This document shows positions 9,149 to 17,979 of a DNA stretch of 33,765 bases, one piece after another. Under the pieces are notes generated by a model that saw nothing but the letters and a program-made list of their open reading frames with translations, was not told the origin of the DNA and made no database searches. Both the position numbers and the translations under genes were made by a program. Each line of letters begins with the position of its first letter. Position 1 is the stretch's first letter. Location of the stretch: positions 1-33,765 of the forward strand of contig CAMDJH010000037.1 in the NCBI GenBank assembly GCA_945900455.1, read 5' to 3'. The DNA comes from Akkermansia muciniphila (lineage in GTDB: Bacteria; Verrucomicrobiota; Verrucomicrobiia; Limisphaerales; UBA9464).

Positions 9149-9907
9149 ATGAAACTTGCTGATATGCCCTGGCCGGCCGTCCAAGCCCTCGACCGAAATA
9201 CCCCGGTCGTGATTCCTGTCGCTGCTCTCGAGCAGCATGGTCATCACCTTCCTCTTTTTACCGACAGCCTCCTGCTCGGTGAAATCGTTCGCCGCGTTGA
9301 ATCCGTCCTGAGCAACCGTATTCTGTTGGTACCCCTAACGTGGCTCGGAAACTCCGACCATCACATGGACTTTCCCGGAACACTTTCGGCTCCGCCACGG
9401 ACCTACCTCGACTCACTGTGTGGGCTGGCGGACAACCTGGTGTCACATGGATTTCGCCGCCTGGTTTTTCTGAATGGCCACGGGGGGAACGATGTTCCCG
9501 GACGGCAGGCGGTTTTCGAGTTGCGGCAGAAGTATCGGCAGCGATCCGATCTGCTCTTTCTCTTCGCGACCTACTGGCACCTCGGGGGCTCGCCGTGGGA
9601 AACCGATCCCACGCTGGTGCAACGCCAGATGGGCCACGCCTGTGAGTGGGAGACGTCCATGATCCTGCGCCTGTCGCCGACGCTTGTGGGGGAACATCGC
9701 TCCCTGGCGCCCGTGGAACCTGGGACTCCGTTCGAGCCCGCGGTTCGGGGTTGGATTACGAAAGACCGCAGCGTCCCCGGCCATATCGGAAAGCCCCATC
9801 TCGCCACCGCGGCGAAGGGTGAGGTCTTATTCGAGACGTTCGCAAAAAGCTCGGTCGCCCTGCTCGATCGGGTCTGTATATGGGACGGGCGTTCGTGGAA
9901 TGGATAG
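9149..9907 (+). CDS. Creatininase-family metal-dependent amidohydrolase
   Basis: This 252-residue protein has the creatininase fold signatures: E28-x-H30 and D39 in the run LEQHGHHLPLFTD, the block FLNGHGGND at 108-115, and HACEWETS at 163-170, where the family usually has HAGExETS. These residues bind two metal ions (Zn or Mn) in creatininase and in relatives such as MftE and FAPy deformylase-like enzymes. The family opens cyclic or linear amides, so neither creatinine nor any other substrate can be assumed. Gly to Cys at position 165 is a small oddity. The gene follows the NRPS by 407 bp and precedes an MFS transporter by 47 bp on the same strand. Processing of the NRPS product is possible; a catabolic pair with the transporter is equally plausible. 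Confidence 0.88.
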   Translation: MKLADMPWPAVQALDRNTPVVIPVAALEQHGHHLPLFTDSLLLGEIVRRVESVLSNRILLVPLTWLGNSDHHMDFPGTLSAPPRTYLDSLCGLADNLVSHGFRRLVFLNGHGGNDVPGRQAVFELRQKYRQRSDLLFLFATYWHLGGSPWETDPTLVQRQMGHACEWETSMILRLSPTLVGEHRSLAPVEPGTPFEPAVRGWITKDRSVPGHIGKPHLATAAKGEVLFETFAKSSVALLDRVCIWDGRSWNG

Positions 9908-9954
9908 ACCGAGATGACTCCCTCCCGAAGCGCGATCCATCGGATCCTTCCGCA

Positions 9955-11205
9955 ATGATGAGCGAACAACCATCCCGGTCCCCCACCTGGAAATGGTGGA
10001 TCTGCGGCTTATTGCTGCTGGCATCGACGATCAATTATATGGATCGCCAGACGCTCGCCAATGCGTCGGTGCGCATCACGCGTGAATTCTCCCTAAACCA
10101 GGAGCAGTATGGAAATCTTGAACTGGTCTTCGGCTGGGCATTTGCCGCCGGCTCGCTCTGCTTCGGATGGATTGTGGATCGTTACCCCGTCCGCTGGGTC
10201 TACCCGACGGCACTGCTGGGGTGGTCCCTGATGGGCTGCGCCACCGGTTGGAGCCAGTCCTATACGAGCCTTCTTGGCTGTCGCATGCTCCTCGGCTTCT
10301 TCGAAGGGGGTCACTGGCCCTGCGCCATCAAGACGACCCGTCTCCTCCTCGAAGCGAAGGATCGCTCCATGGGCAACAGTGTCCTCCAAAGCGGAACGTC
10401 CATCGGTGCCATTTTGACCCCGCTCTTAATGCGGTGGCTATTGACGGAAGAATCCGGAAGTTGGCGGGGAGCATTTCAACTGATCGGCCTTGGCGGATTG
10501 ACCTGGTTGATCGCCTGGTTTGCCCTCGTGCGCCGCCGGGATCTCGACGAGCCCGCCACCGAACAACCGGACGGAACGCACTCCGAGCCGCATTCAATCA
10601 CCCGTTGGCTCTTTAGCCGACGGATGTTGGTAGTTATGGTGGTTATCGCGCTGATTAATACTGGGTGGCAAATCCTGCGGGCTTGGTTGCCGCGCTTTCT
10701 TCAACAGGGTCGCGGCTACTCCGAGTCGGAGGCTCTCTATTTCAATTCACTTTTCTATATTGCAACCGACGTGGGCGTGATCGGGGCCGGTGCCGCCACG
10801 ATTTGGCTCTATCGCCGCGGATGGACTATTCACGGGGCGCGCCAGACGGCATTTCTCGGCTGCGCGCTGCTGAGTGCGCTCACCCTGGCACTCGTTCAGC
10901 TCCCGCGCGGACCTTTGCTGCTGGGCGGACTCTTGTTCGTCGGTGCCGGTGCTCTCGGCGTATTCCCCATTTACCATGCGCTGACGCAAGACATCTCACG
11001 GCGGCACCAGGGAATGGTCAGCGGCCTCGGGGGGGTCGCCGCCTGGGCCCTGTCGCCCGCACAAAAGTATTTCGGTCGACTGGTGGATCGCACGGGCTCC
11101 TTCGATTTGGGGTTTGCCATCGTTGGTTGCCTGCCATTACTCGCTTTTGTTGTCCTTTGGCTGTTCTGGCCCAAGGAGCCGGCAACCGGTGAGGACGCCT
11201 GTTGA
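9955..11205 (+). CDS. MFS transporter, anion:cation symporter (hexuronate-type) family
   Basis: A 416-residue membrane protein with about 12 hydrophobic segments. The first segment ends in INYMDRQTLANAS, a hallmark of the ACS branch of MFS (ExuT, DgoT and related sugar-acid symporters). FGWIVDRYPVR lies in the loop between segments 2 and 3, and the GFFEGGHWPCAIK region follows. ACS members usually import organic anions with protons or sodium; some MFS members export metabolites. Start: ATG 9955 or the adjacent ATG 9958 precedes a short hydrophilic tail (MSEQPSRSPTWKWW) before the first segment. A longer frame from 9880 would overlap the creatininase gene and is not favoured. It probably forms an operon with the creatininase gene. 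Substrate and direction are not visible. Confidence 0.88.
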   Translation: MMSEQPSRSPTWKWWICGLLLLASTINYMDRQTLANASVRITREFSLNQEQYGNLELVFGWAFAAGSLCFGWIVDRYPVRWVYPTALLGWSLMGCATGWSQSYTSLLGCRMLLGFFEGGHWPCAIKTTRLLLEAKDRSMGNSVLQSGTSIGAILTPLLMRWLLTEESGSWRGAFQLIGLGGLTWLIAWFALVRRRDLDEPATEQPDGTHSEPHSITRWLFSRRMLVVMVVIALINTGWQILRAWLPRFLQQGRGYSESEALYFNSLFYIATDVGVIGAGAATIWLYRRGWTIHGARQTAFLGCALLSALTLALVQLPRGPLLLGGLLFVGAGALGVFPIYHALTQDISRRHQGMVSGLGGVAAWALSPAQKYFGRLVDRTGSFDLGFAIVGCLPLLAFVVLWLFWPKEPATGEDAC

Positions 11206-11226
11206 TCCCGTTTGGCCCAGCCTGCT

Positions 11227-11553
11227 TCACGGTTTTGCCCGCAGCTGGGCGATCTTTGCCTGAAGCGCGTCGCCAAGATCCTCCTGCAAGAAATAGTTCT
11301 GCCAGGTGGCAATCCCTCCAAAGTACTGGAATCTAATGACCCATTGGTCGAACTCCCTTTCGTACTGAGGAAAGGTGGGGCGGTTCGGGCAAGTCCAGAT
11401 CTGCGAATTCACGCTGCCGTTCGACACGATGTTCAAGCCGGCCGTGGCGGCCGCCTTACGTTCGGGCGGATTGAGGCAAATTTGCACCGTTCCCAACCGG
11501 GCCTCGATCACTTTGTCGCTGTTCTCATCGCCGCTCAGTCCATTCGCATCCAC
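11227..11553 (-). pseudogene. Truncated remnant of a prepilin-family protein (C-terminal part)
   Basis: This minus-strand frame of about 108 residues starts without a real N-terminus: its first possible codon is a GTG inside the end of the upstream methyltransferase gene, in another frame. The text WTCPNRPTFP and QWVIRFQYFGGIATWQ resembles the C-terminal part of type II secretion or prepilin-like proteins common in Verrucomicrobia and Planctomycetes. No GFTLIE-type leader is present, so the protein would lack its membrane helix. The most likely reading is the tail of a gene whose 5' part was lost, now joined to the 3' end of the RluA/methyltransferase gene. A real small protein cannot be ruled out. 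The family call is from memory of the motif and is moderate. Confidence 0.45.
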
Positions 11554-13217
11554 ACCGTTTTCAAGTGGGCCGGCTCGTCGCGTTGAACCGGAAAATCCGG
11601 CGGTTGGGGAATGTACAATTCCTTCACAATCCGGCGACCCGTTGACCCGATCGCATCGCGGAGCGTTCGGAGGAATTGGTCGGCGGAAACGCGCGCCGCA
11701 TTCGTTGATGACAGCAGCACCCCCCGCGAACTCAGGACCGAGAGCGCCGATCGGACCAAACTCCCATAGTCCGATTCCGCCCGAAAGATCCCATATTCCT
11801 TGGATCGGGAAAACGTGGGTGGATCCAAGACGACGACTCCGAACTGTCGTCCCATTCGGGAAAATCGGCGCAACCAGTCGAAGGCGTCGCCATGGATAAA
11901 CTCATGACCCTGCGGATCGATTCCATTTCGCAGAAAGTTGCGATGTCCCCAATCAAGGTATTTTCGGGACAAATCCAGGCTCGTCGTCCGGGCGCCCCCC
12001 CGCGCTCCGCACACACTGAACCCACAGGTGTAGGCAAAGCAGTTCAGGATTTCCCGCGAGGCAATTTCCGAATCCCAAAGTGGAAATCCCTCCCCCACAT
12101 GGCCCGTCAGGAGCCGGCGTCGGTTGTCCCGTTGATCCAAAAATAACCCGACACTGTAACCCTCCTGAAAACTCAGTTCGAATTGAACCCCATTCTCGCG
12201 CACCACGAAAATCTCGGACGCCATCTCGCCGCCCGCATGCCGCGGCGACAATTCGGCCGGCCGTCGCTCCTGCATTCGCCGCTCCAATTGTTTGACATAC
12301 CATCCGCGCGTCCCGGGCGGCATCGGCATCGGTACCGCCGCCCCCCCCTCCGACTGCACCAGCGCATACCCATTGAAGCGATCGATATAACAGCCAGCCG
12401 AACGGTCGGCAGCCCCATGTATCCAGCGGAATGAATCCGTCTCTCGAAAATCAATCAGTGCCCTCCGCAATGCCGCACCGGTCGGTTCGTCAAAATCAAC
12501 GTCGGTCTGGTAGACCACTTCGCGATTCTCCCGCGGATGGATGAACCGCAGTTCCGCCGCGTGCAACCGGACCCGACCCGAGGGAGTACCGCCGTAGAGA
12601 CAATCGCCCCGGATCGGAAAATCGCGTTCCATCGCGTGAACTCGAATTTGATGCGTGCGCCCGGTGATCGGCTCCGCCTCGATCAAGGTCGACCCGAATT
12701 TGCGCTCCACCACGCGAAACCGAGTTTCCGCAGATTCAGCATCCGCGGCACCAACCGCCGCCTGGTACCGCTCTCCGGCGCGCCGGATGGGAGTGCGCAC
12801 CGTGAAGATGTCTCCGACCACCTCACGATCTGTTTCCAAGACGTACCGCTTCCGCACTTCACGGCGGGTGAACTGCTCGGTGAGTGAGCGATTCGCCAAC
12901 GCCGTCTTACCAAAAACAAGCAGTCCGGAGGTCTCCTTGTCGAGGCGATGGATAATCGCCAACGTGGCCCATCGGGGCTCACGATTGCGGAGCCAATCAT
13001 AAATCCCCTCACCCGCGTAGGGCGACGGTGCATGGGTATTCCATCCGGGGGGTTTGTTGACGACGAGCAGGTGTTCATCCTCGTGGAGGACACACGGCGG
13101 AACGGGCGATGCGGGATCCGGGATCACGGGACCAAGAAAGCCGGCGGCGTTTTCACCAAAACTGCCAGGCACCTTTCGCGACCACCCAGATTGCAAGAAG
13201 GAAATTGGTGACGGCAT
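11535..13217 (-). CDS. Fused RluA-type pseudouridine synthase and RlmI-type rRNA methyltransferase
   Basis: The 560-residue protein carries two RNA-modifying enzymes. Residues about 40-240 are an RluA-family pseudouridine synthase: VVNKPPGW at 52-59, the catalytic HRLDKETSG with Asp93, and the GRTHQIRVH block at 186-194. Residues about 261-560 match RlmI-like SAM methyltransferases (m5C of 23S rRNA): LFLDQRDNRR at 358-367, the SAM-binding ILNCFAYTCGF at 390-400, and the DPPTFSRSK block from 465. In most bacteria these are separate genes. Both active sites look intact, so a bifunctional rRNA-modifying enzyme is inferred. The ATG at 13217 lies inside the end of the upstream protease gene (65-bp overlap); a GTG at 13172 would reduce this to 20 bp, so the start is uncertain. 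Same strand as the rpoN block. Confidence 0.88.
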   Translation of the reverse strand: MPSPISFLQSGWSRKVPGSFGENAAGFLGPVIPDPASPVPPCVLHEDEHLLVVNKPPGWNTHAPSPYAGEGIYDWLRNREPRWATLAIIHRLDKETSGLLVFGKTALANRSLTEQFTRREVRKRYVLETDREVVGDIFTVRTPIRRAGERYQAAVGAADAESAETRFRVVERKFGSTLIEAEPITGRTHQIRVHAMERDFPIRGDCLYGGTPSGRVRLHAAELRFIHPRENREVVYQTDVDFDEPTGAALRRALIDFRETDSFRWIHGAADRSAGCYIDRFNGYALVQSEGGAAVPMPMPPGTRGWYVKQLERRMQERRPAELSPRHAGGEMASEIFVVRENGVQFELSFQEGYSVGLFLDQRDNRRRLLTGHVGEGFPLWDSEIASREILNCFAYTCGFSVCGARGGARTTSLDLSRKYLDWGHRNFLRNGIDPQGHEFIHGDAFDWLRRFSRMGRQFGVVVLDPPTFSRSKEYGIFRAESDYGSLVRSALSVLSSRGVLLSSTNAARVSADQFLRTLRDAIGSTGRRIVKELYIPQPPDFPVQRDEPAHLKTVWMRMD

Positions 13218-13860
13218 GAGCCGTCATGGCTTCTCCGAGTCGTCCACGGCGGAGCACGAGGGCTTGATAGGCCATGGCGCAGAGGATGCCCGCGAGCCAT
13301 TCGTTGTGAGAGAATCCAAAAAGCGCGGCGCAGGCGAAAAAGCTGACGGAGTGCCACCGTTGGAATGAAACCGAGGTGAAGTCCGGATTTGCTATATAGC
13401 GGTAGACAAACGACCGATAAAAAATCTCTTCGAGCGGCGGAACCACCAGGGCGGAGCCGATCGCCCGCACTCCGACAAACAGCCAACCGAGCGCCGCGTT
13501 GCCGGCAAAAAACGTCAACGGATTCCAGGGCAACTCATCGGGCTTGGGCCGGCTTAACCCCAGCTTCACAAACAAGGCGTCCAGCTTGGGAACGTAGGGA
13601 TCGAGACCGACCCAAACCGCAAATACGGCAACGCCAACCAGCACTCCCTCCACATGGATCTGCCACCGCATTTCAGACACCAGCGGATACATCACCCAGA
13701 TCATCCACCCACCCAGTAATGTCTTCGCCAAGTATATCCAATACCTCGAGGCTTCACCCCAGGTTCCTTGCAGGGCCGTCAGGGCAAGAAAGATCACGAA
13801 TGGCAGCACGCGAGCCATCAGCGGAGACGTGCCCAACAACGTTGCAAACATTCTTTTCAC
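13153..13860 (-). CDS. CPBP-family (CAAX protease-like) intramembrane metalloprotease
   Basis: This 235-residue membrane protein has several hydrophobic helices and the three CPBP/Rce1 motifs: EEIFYRSF at 144-151 (Glu144, Glu145, Arg149), FGFSHNEW with His185, and HAVTNF with His215 and Asn219. The length and the EEIFYRSFVYRY text recall the CAAX-protease-related proteins found with exosortase/PEP-CTERM systems, but no exosortase is in the window, so that link is only a suggestion. Members cut membrane-bound substrates; the target here is unknown. The gene follows rpoN by 24 bp and overlaps the start of the next gene, so it is probably cotranscribed with both. Confidence 0.85.
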   Translation of the reverse strand: MKRMFATLLGTSPLMARVLPFVIFLALTALQGTWGEASRYWIYLAKTLLGGWMIWVMYPLVSEMRWQIHVEGVLVGVAVFAVWVGLDPYVPKLDALFVKLGLSRPKPDELPWNPLTFFAGNAALGWLFVGVRAIGSALVVPPLEEIFYRSFVYRYIANPDFTSVSFQRWHSVSFFACAALFGFSHNEWLAGILCAMAYQALVLRRGRLGEAMTAHAVTNFLLAIWVVAKGAWQFW

Positions 13861-13884
13861 AAAAGATGCAGACTCGTTCCACTG

Positions 13885-15384
13885 TCAGTATGCCTTGCGA
13901 AGATGACTCGGCAAGATCCCCAATTCAGCCCGATACTTCGCGACGGTTCGACGGGCGATCACGATCCCCTTCGCCTTCAGCGCATTCACAATCACCTCAT
14001 CGGACAACGGCGCTGTCTTGTCCTCAGAGGCAAACATGACCTCGATGGCCGTCTTGACTGTGGTGTTCGATACCGAATCGCCCGAGGTTGTCCGGACGCC
14101 GGAGGTGAAGAAATATTTCATCTCAAAGAGGCCGCGAGGCGTCTGGATGTATTTTCCCGAAACCGCTCGGCTCACCGTGGTTTCATGAACGCCCACGACC
14201 TCCGCCACCTGATTCATGGTCAGGGGCTTCAGATGCGCCGGCCCCTTCTCGAGGAACTCTCGCTGCCGGTTCACGATCTCCTGGGCGATTCGCCCGATGG
14301 TGTCCTGCCGCTGGTGGATGCTCTTAATGAGGAATTTTCCTGCTCGAATTTTTTCCCGGATATACTCGCGGACTTCGGTCGACGTTTCGCTTTGGGCGAG
14401 GAGATCCTTATAGTGATTGCTGATCCGGAGGTGCGGCACAAACTCGTTGTGTGTTTGCACCGTCCAGTCCGCGCCATTGCGGGAAACGGTCACTTCCGCC
14501 GTCACGTATTGATTGTTGTCTGGCGAAAAATCACCCGCCGGATGCGGATCCAACTGAGCGATGTGTTGCGCCGCCGTCTGGATGTCGTCGACCGGACGGC
14601 CGAGGGCGCGAGCAATGTCCGGGAACCGCCTGCGACCGAGCGCTTCGAAGTGGTCGCTCAAGATGCGATACTCGAGTGATTCCGTCCTCCCCGCCCGCTC
14701 GAGCTGCAACATCAGGCACTCCCGCAAATCTCGGGCGCCGACTCCGGGCGGATCCAAAGTCTGAATCGCCTTGAGCACCGTCTCCAACAGTTCGATCGCG
14801 ATTCCCGTAGAAAATGACAGTTCCGCGACACCCGATTGGAGGTAGCCGCGGTCGTCGATGTTGCCCACCAGCATCTCTCCCACCGACTGATGATCGGGCG
14901 GGAGGTCGGCCAAGCTGAGCTGTTCGAGGAGATTCTCTTGGAGGGAACTGCCCGCCACAATGGAATCGAACATGTGCTGACGACGTTCCTCATCCTCGGG
15001 ACCCGCACGATTGATCGTGTTGCTCTGGGAAAAATGGTCCCTCCATTCCTGGTCCATCTGCAGCAAGCGCTGCATTTCCACATCCAGGCGGTCGACGGGC
15101 TCGTCGGTTGGCTTCTCCGTGGCTGGATCATACTGGGTGTCCGCGGGCGGTTCCGTCGGGTCGGCCGGATTGGACTCGCCGTCCGCGGAAGGATCTTCGC
15201 GACCTTCGTCGGGATTCTCCTGCACCGCAGATTCTTCCAGAACGGGATTCTGCTGCAATTCTTGCTCGATCATGGCCTTCAGTTCCATGACCGGCGCCTG
15301 CAATAGCGCCAGCGATTGCTGGAGCTGCGGCGACAGCACCATCTGCTGTGAAAGCCGTTGCGATTGCTGCAGGCCGTGCGACAT
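13885..15384 (-). CDS. rpoN: RNA polymerase sigma-54 factor
   Basis: RpoN directs RNA polymerase to -24/-12 promoters and needs an AAA+ activator. The 499-residue protein shows all three regions. The Gln/Leu-rich N-terminus (SQRLSQQMVLSPQLQQSLAL) contacts activator and core. An acidic linker follows at about 50-110. The core-binding part comes next, then a helix-turn-helix (TMNQVAEVVGVHETTVSRA), and finally the RpoN box ARRTVAKYR at 477-485 near the C-terminus. The start at 15384 gives MSHGLQQSQRLSQQM, the usual family beginning; an open frame runs about 50 codons further upstream but that part is not RpoN-like. It lies 53 bp after metG. The EBP activators it must serve are not in this window. 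Confidence 0.95.
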   Translation of the reverse strand: MSHGLQQSQRLSQQMVLSPQLQQSLALLQAPVMELKAMIEQELQQNPVLEESAVQENPDEGREDPSADGESNPADPTEPPADTQYDPATEKPTDEPVDRLDVEMQRLLQMDQEWRDHFSQSNTINRAGPEDEERRQHMFDSIVAGSSLQENLLEQLSLADLPPDHQSVGEMLVGNIDDRGYLQSGVAELSFSTGIAIELLETVLKAIQTLDPPGVGARDLRECLMLQLERAGRTESLEYRILSDHFEALGRRRFPDIARALGRPVDDIQTAAQHIAQLDPHPAGDFSPDNNQYVTAEVTVSRNGADWTVQTHNEFVPHLRISNHYKDLLAQSETSTEVREYIREKIRAGKFLIKSIHQRQDTIGRIAQEIVNRQREFLEKGPAHLKPLTMNQVAEVVGVHETTVSRAVSGKYIQTPRGLFEMKYFFTSGVRTTSGDSVSNTTVKTAIEVMFASEDKTAPLSDEVIVNALKAKGIVIARRTVAKYRAELGILPSHLRKAY

Positions 15385-15437
15385 CGATTCGCCAAGCATA
15401 CAGCATGCCAGAATTAGAACAAGATTCTGATGCAAAC

Positions 15438-17003
15438 CTACGATTTCAGCGGCAAGTCTTTGCGAGGGAACAATGGCACGGGGTCTCCCGTCTCGTGCCC
15501 GACCTGTAAACCGCCCCAGGCAGAATTTCGCCACTGGCTCGGCTCGCCAGACACTCTCAGTTGCCCATAGATCCGTTCCGCAGTGTCCGGGACAAACGGC
15601 CAGAGAACGACCGCCAACACCCGGCAGCTCTCGGCCAGATTGTACAGCACTTCATCCAGGCGCCCCGCCTGGGCCGGATCCTTCGCGAGACTGAACGGCT
15701 TGGTCTGCTCCACGTACAGGTTCGCTCGGTTGACCAAAGTCCATACCGCCGCCAGCCCAGCTTGGAGGCGATTTTCACGCAGACACTGCTCCACCCCCCG
15801 CACGGCGTGCTCGGCATCGACCGCCAATTCTCGCGAAACGACCCCAATCCGGCCCGATCGATATTTTCGCAACATCGAAAGGGACCGGTTAACAAGATTG
15901 CCCAAGCCATTCGCCAACTCGGCGGCATAGCGCTGCCGAAATCCCTCATCGGTCCAATTGCCGTCCGGCCCGACATCCAACTCACGGACAACGTAGTAAC
16001 GGAATGCATCGACGCCCCATTCATCAATGATCGCAACCGGGTCCACGACATTTCCGGTGCTCTTGCTCATTTTCTGACCGTCCTTTTGCCAAAACCCATG
16101 CACCAGGACCTGACGCGGCAGCGACAGCCCAGCCGCCCGGAGCATGATGGGCCAATAAACGGCGTGAAACTTCAGTATGTCCTTGCCGATGACATGCAAA
16201 TCCGGAGGCCAGATGGCGGTGGTCGTCGGGGTCACATCCGAGATCGAGGGGATTGCCGGATCCCCTTTCGATGCCGGAACGCTCAGATAGTTTACCAACG
16301 CGTCGAACCAGACGTAATTCACATAGTCCGGTGCGAACGGAATCGGTATTCCCCAGCTCAAGCGGGAGGCTGGCCGGCTGATGCAAAGGTCCTCGAGCGT
16401 TTCCGACCGCAGAAACCCCAGCACTTCATTGCGCCGATACTCGGGCTGCACGAACTCCGGATGACTCTCCAGATACTGAGCCAGCCACTCCTGATGCCGC
16501 CCCATCCTGAAATACCAGTTCTCCTCCACCAACTCTGTCACCTCGCCGTAAGCCGGATCCCAAGTGCCGTCCGGACGACGGTCCTTGTCGGTTAAAAACG
16601 TCTCCTGCCGTGCCGAATACCATCCTCGGTACGGTGCCTTATAGATATCCCCCTGCGCATGCAGCTTCGTGAGCAGAGACTTCACCACCTCCTGATGACG
16701 TGGCTGGGTCGTTCGCACAAAATCATCGTTGGAAATGTTTAGCCGCCCGACGAACGCCTGCCATTGGATGGCCAACTCGTCGCAATAGACCTGGGGTGAC
16801 ATCCCTCGTTCCGTCGCCGCCTGCTGCACCTTTTGCCCGTGCTCATCGAGGCCCGTGAGAAAAAACACGGATTCACCCAGGCTTCGATGCGCCCGGGCAA
16901 TGATATCCGCGACGATTTTTTCATAGGCATGCCCCAGGTGGGGAGAACCATTCACGTAATCGATCGCGGTGGTGATGTAGAACTGTTTTTGCATCTCGCT
17001 CAT
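15438..17003 (-). CDS. metG: Methionine--tRNA ligase
   Basis: MetRS charges tRNA(Met) and initiator tRNA. This 521-residue enzyme has the class I signatures HLGH (22-25) after YITTAIDYVNGSP, and KMSKS (311-315) followed by TGNV. WFDALVNYL and the FHAVYWPIML region fit the Rossmann core, and the C-terminal half is the anticodon-binding helix bundle. It ends soon after this bundle, so it is the short form without the C-terminal tRNA-binding dimer domain. The connective-peptide knuckle reads GWYSARQETFLTDKD, so the zinc-binding cysteines seen in many MetRS are missing, as in other zinc-free forms. The start at 17003 (MSEMQKQFYITT) was preferred; ATG 16994 is possible, and an in-frame extension upstream overlaps ribF and is unlike MetRS. 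Confidence 0.95.
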   Translation of the reverse strand: MSEMQKQFYITTAIDYVNGSPHLGHAYEKIVADIIARAHRSLGESVFFLTGLDEHGQKVQQAATERGMSPQVYCDELAIQWQAFVGRLNISNDDFVRTTQPRHQEVVKSLLTKLHAQGDIYKAPYRGWYSARQETFLTDKDRRPDGTWDPAYGEVTELVEENWYFRMGRHQEWLAQYLESHPEFVQPEYRRNEVLGFLRSETLEDLCISRPASRLSWGIPIPFAPDYVNYVWFDALVNYLSVPASKGDPAIPSISDVTPTTTAIWPPDLHVIGKDILKFHAVYWPIMLRAAGLSLPRQVLVHGFWQKDGQKMSKSTGNVVDPVAIIDEWGVDAFRYYVVRELDVGPDGNWTDEGFRQRYAAELANGLGNLVNRSLSMLRKYRSGRIGVVSRELAVDAEHAVRGVEQCLRENRLQAGLAAVWTLVNRANLYVEQTKPFSLAKDPAQAGRLDEVLYNLAESCRVLAVVLWPFVPDTAERIYGQLRVSGEPSQWRNSAWGGLQVGHETGDPVPLFPRKDLPLKS

Positions 17004-17061
17004 CCGAGACTGGCGCAGAGCCGCGCCAAAGTCCAACAGCCGTTCGATCGACGAAGTCCCC

Positions 17062-17979
17062 CTACCCTCGGGCTCGCACCACGGCAAGATCCTCCTCGAT
17101 TTGCGCCTTCAACGCGGAAAGATTCGCAAACCGCCGCTCCGCACGGAGCCGTTCGATCACCTGGATCTCCAATTCCCGCCCATACCAGTCCCCCGTCGCA
17201 TCCAAAACGTGTGCTTCAGCCCGCAATTCCGAACCCCCAACCGTCGGCCGCATCCCGAGATTCAGTGCAACTCGGTATTCCACCGCGTCAATCCGGGTCC
17301 GGCCCGCGTAGACTCCGTTTGGCGGCAAGGCCCGGCCGCGCACATCCAGATTCGCCGTCGGCACGCCGAGTTGCCGCCCGATTTGATCGCCCCGCTGAAC
17401 GAATCCCGCCAAGCGGTACGGGCGACCCAGTAATTCCGCCACGTGGGACAAATCGCCTTGTCGCAAGACCTCGCGGATCCGGGTGCTGCTGACCACCTCC
17501 CCGCCCACACTCATTGATGCAAGACCGTGCACACGAAATCCCAATTCACTCCCAAGCCGGCGCAGCAGGTTCAGGCTGCCACTTCGGTCCCGACCAAATT
17601 CAAATCCCTCACCCACACTGAAACTTCGGAGTGACCCAAATTCCCGGACCAAATGCCGGGCAAACTCCTCGCCCGTTTGGTTCCGCAATGCGCCATCAAA
17701 CTGGAGCACCAGGGCAACATCGACCCCCATGTCCGCAATCGCCTGGAGACGTTGGGACACCGTTTGCAGCAACGCGGGAGCGCGATCGGGACGGACCACG
17801 GCAAGCGGGTGCGGGTCAAAGGTGAGAGCGACCGTCAACCCACCCAGACGTTGCGCGTCGAGCACTGCCTGGCGGATGACGTGCTGATGCCCAAGGTGCA
17901 CCCCGTCGAACATGCCGAGGGCCACACAAATCGGCCGACCGCACTGTTTCAACTCCGACGGAACGACGATCGACCTCAT
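17062..17979 (-). CDS. ribF: Bifunctional riboflavin kinase / FAD synthetase
   Basis: RibF phosphorylates riboflavin to FMN and then adenylates it to FAD. Of 305 residues, the N-terminal nucleotidyltransferase domain shows GMFDGVHLGH at 22-31 and SSTRIRE at 164-170. The C-terminal flavokinase domain shows GVPTANLDV at 205-213 and the NGVYAGRT region. Length and domain order are normal. Its ATG overlaps the truB stop by 4 bp (ATGA), the common truB-ribF arrangement, so translation is probably coupled. FMN/FAD supply is a housekeeping need and says nothing special about the neighbours. Confidence 0.96.
   Translation of the reverse strand: MRSIVVPSELKQCGRPICVALGMFDGVHLGHQHVIRQAVLDAQRLGGLTVALTFDPHPLAVVRPDRAPALLQTVSQRLQAIADMGVDVALVLQFDGALRNQTGEEFARHLVREFGSLRSFSVGEGFEFGRDRSGSLNLLRRLGSELGFRVHGLASMSVGGEVVSSTRIREVLRQGDLSHVAELLGRPYRLAGFVQRGDQIGRQLGVPTANLDVRGRALPPNGVYAGRTRIDAVEYRVALNLGMRPTVGGSELRAEAHVLDATGDWYGRELEIQVIERLRAERRFANLSALKAQIEEDLAVVRARG

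Noticed and set aside
8836-9152. Two short overlapping plus-strand frames after the NRPS
   Set aside because: The first starts inside the hairpin repeat, the two use different frames, and neither shows a known motif.
11215-11250. Inverted repeat GCCCAGC/GCTGGGC as a terminator between convergent genes
   Set aside because: The loop is 22 bases and no T-run follows on either strand, so termination is not supported.
13768-14679. 303-codon plus-strand frame
   Set aside because: Antisense to rpoN, whose HTH and RpoN box are clearly coded on the other strand.
15561-16595. 344-codon plus-strand frame
   Set aside because: Antisense to metG; no recognisable motif.
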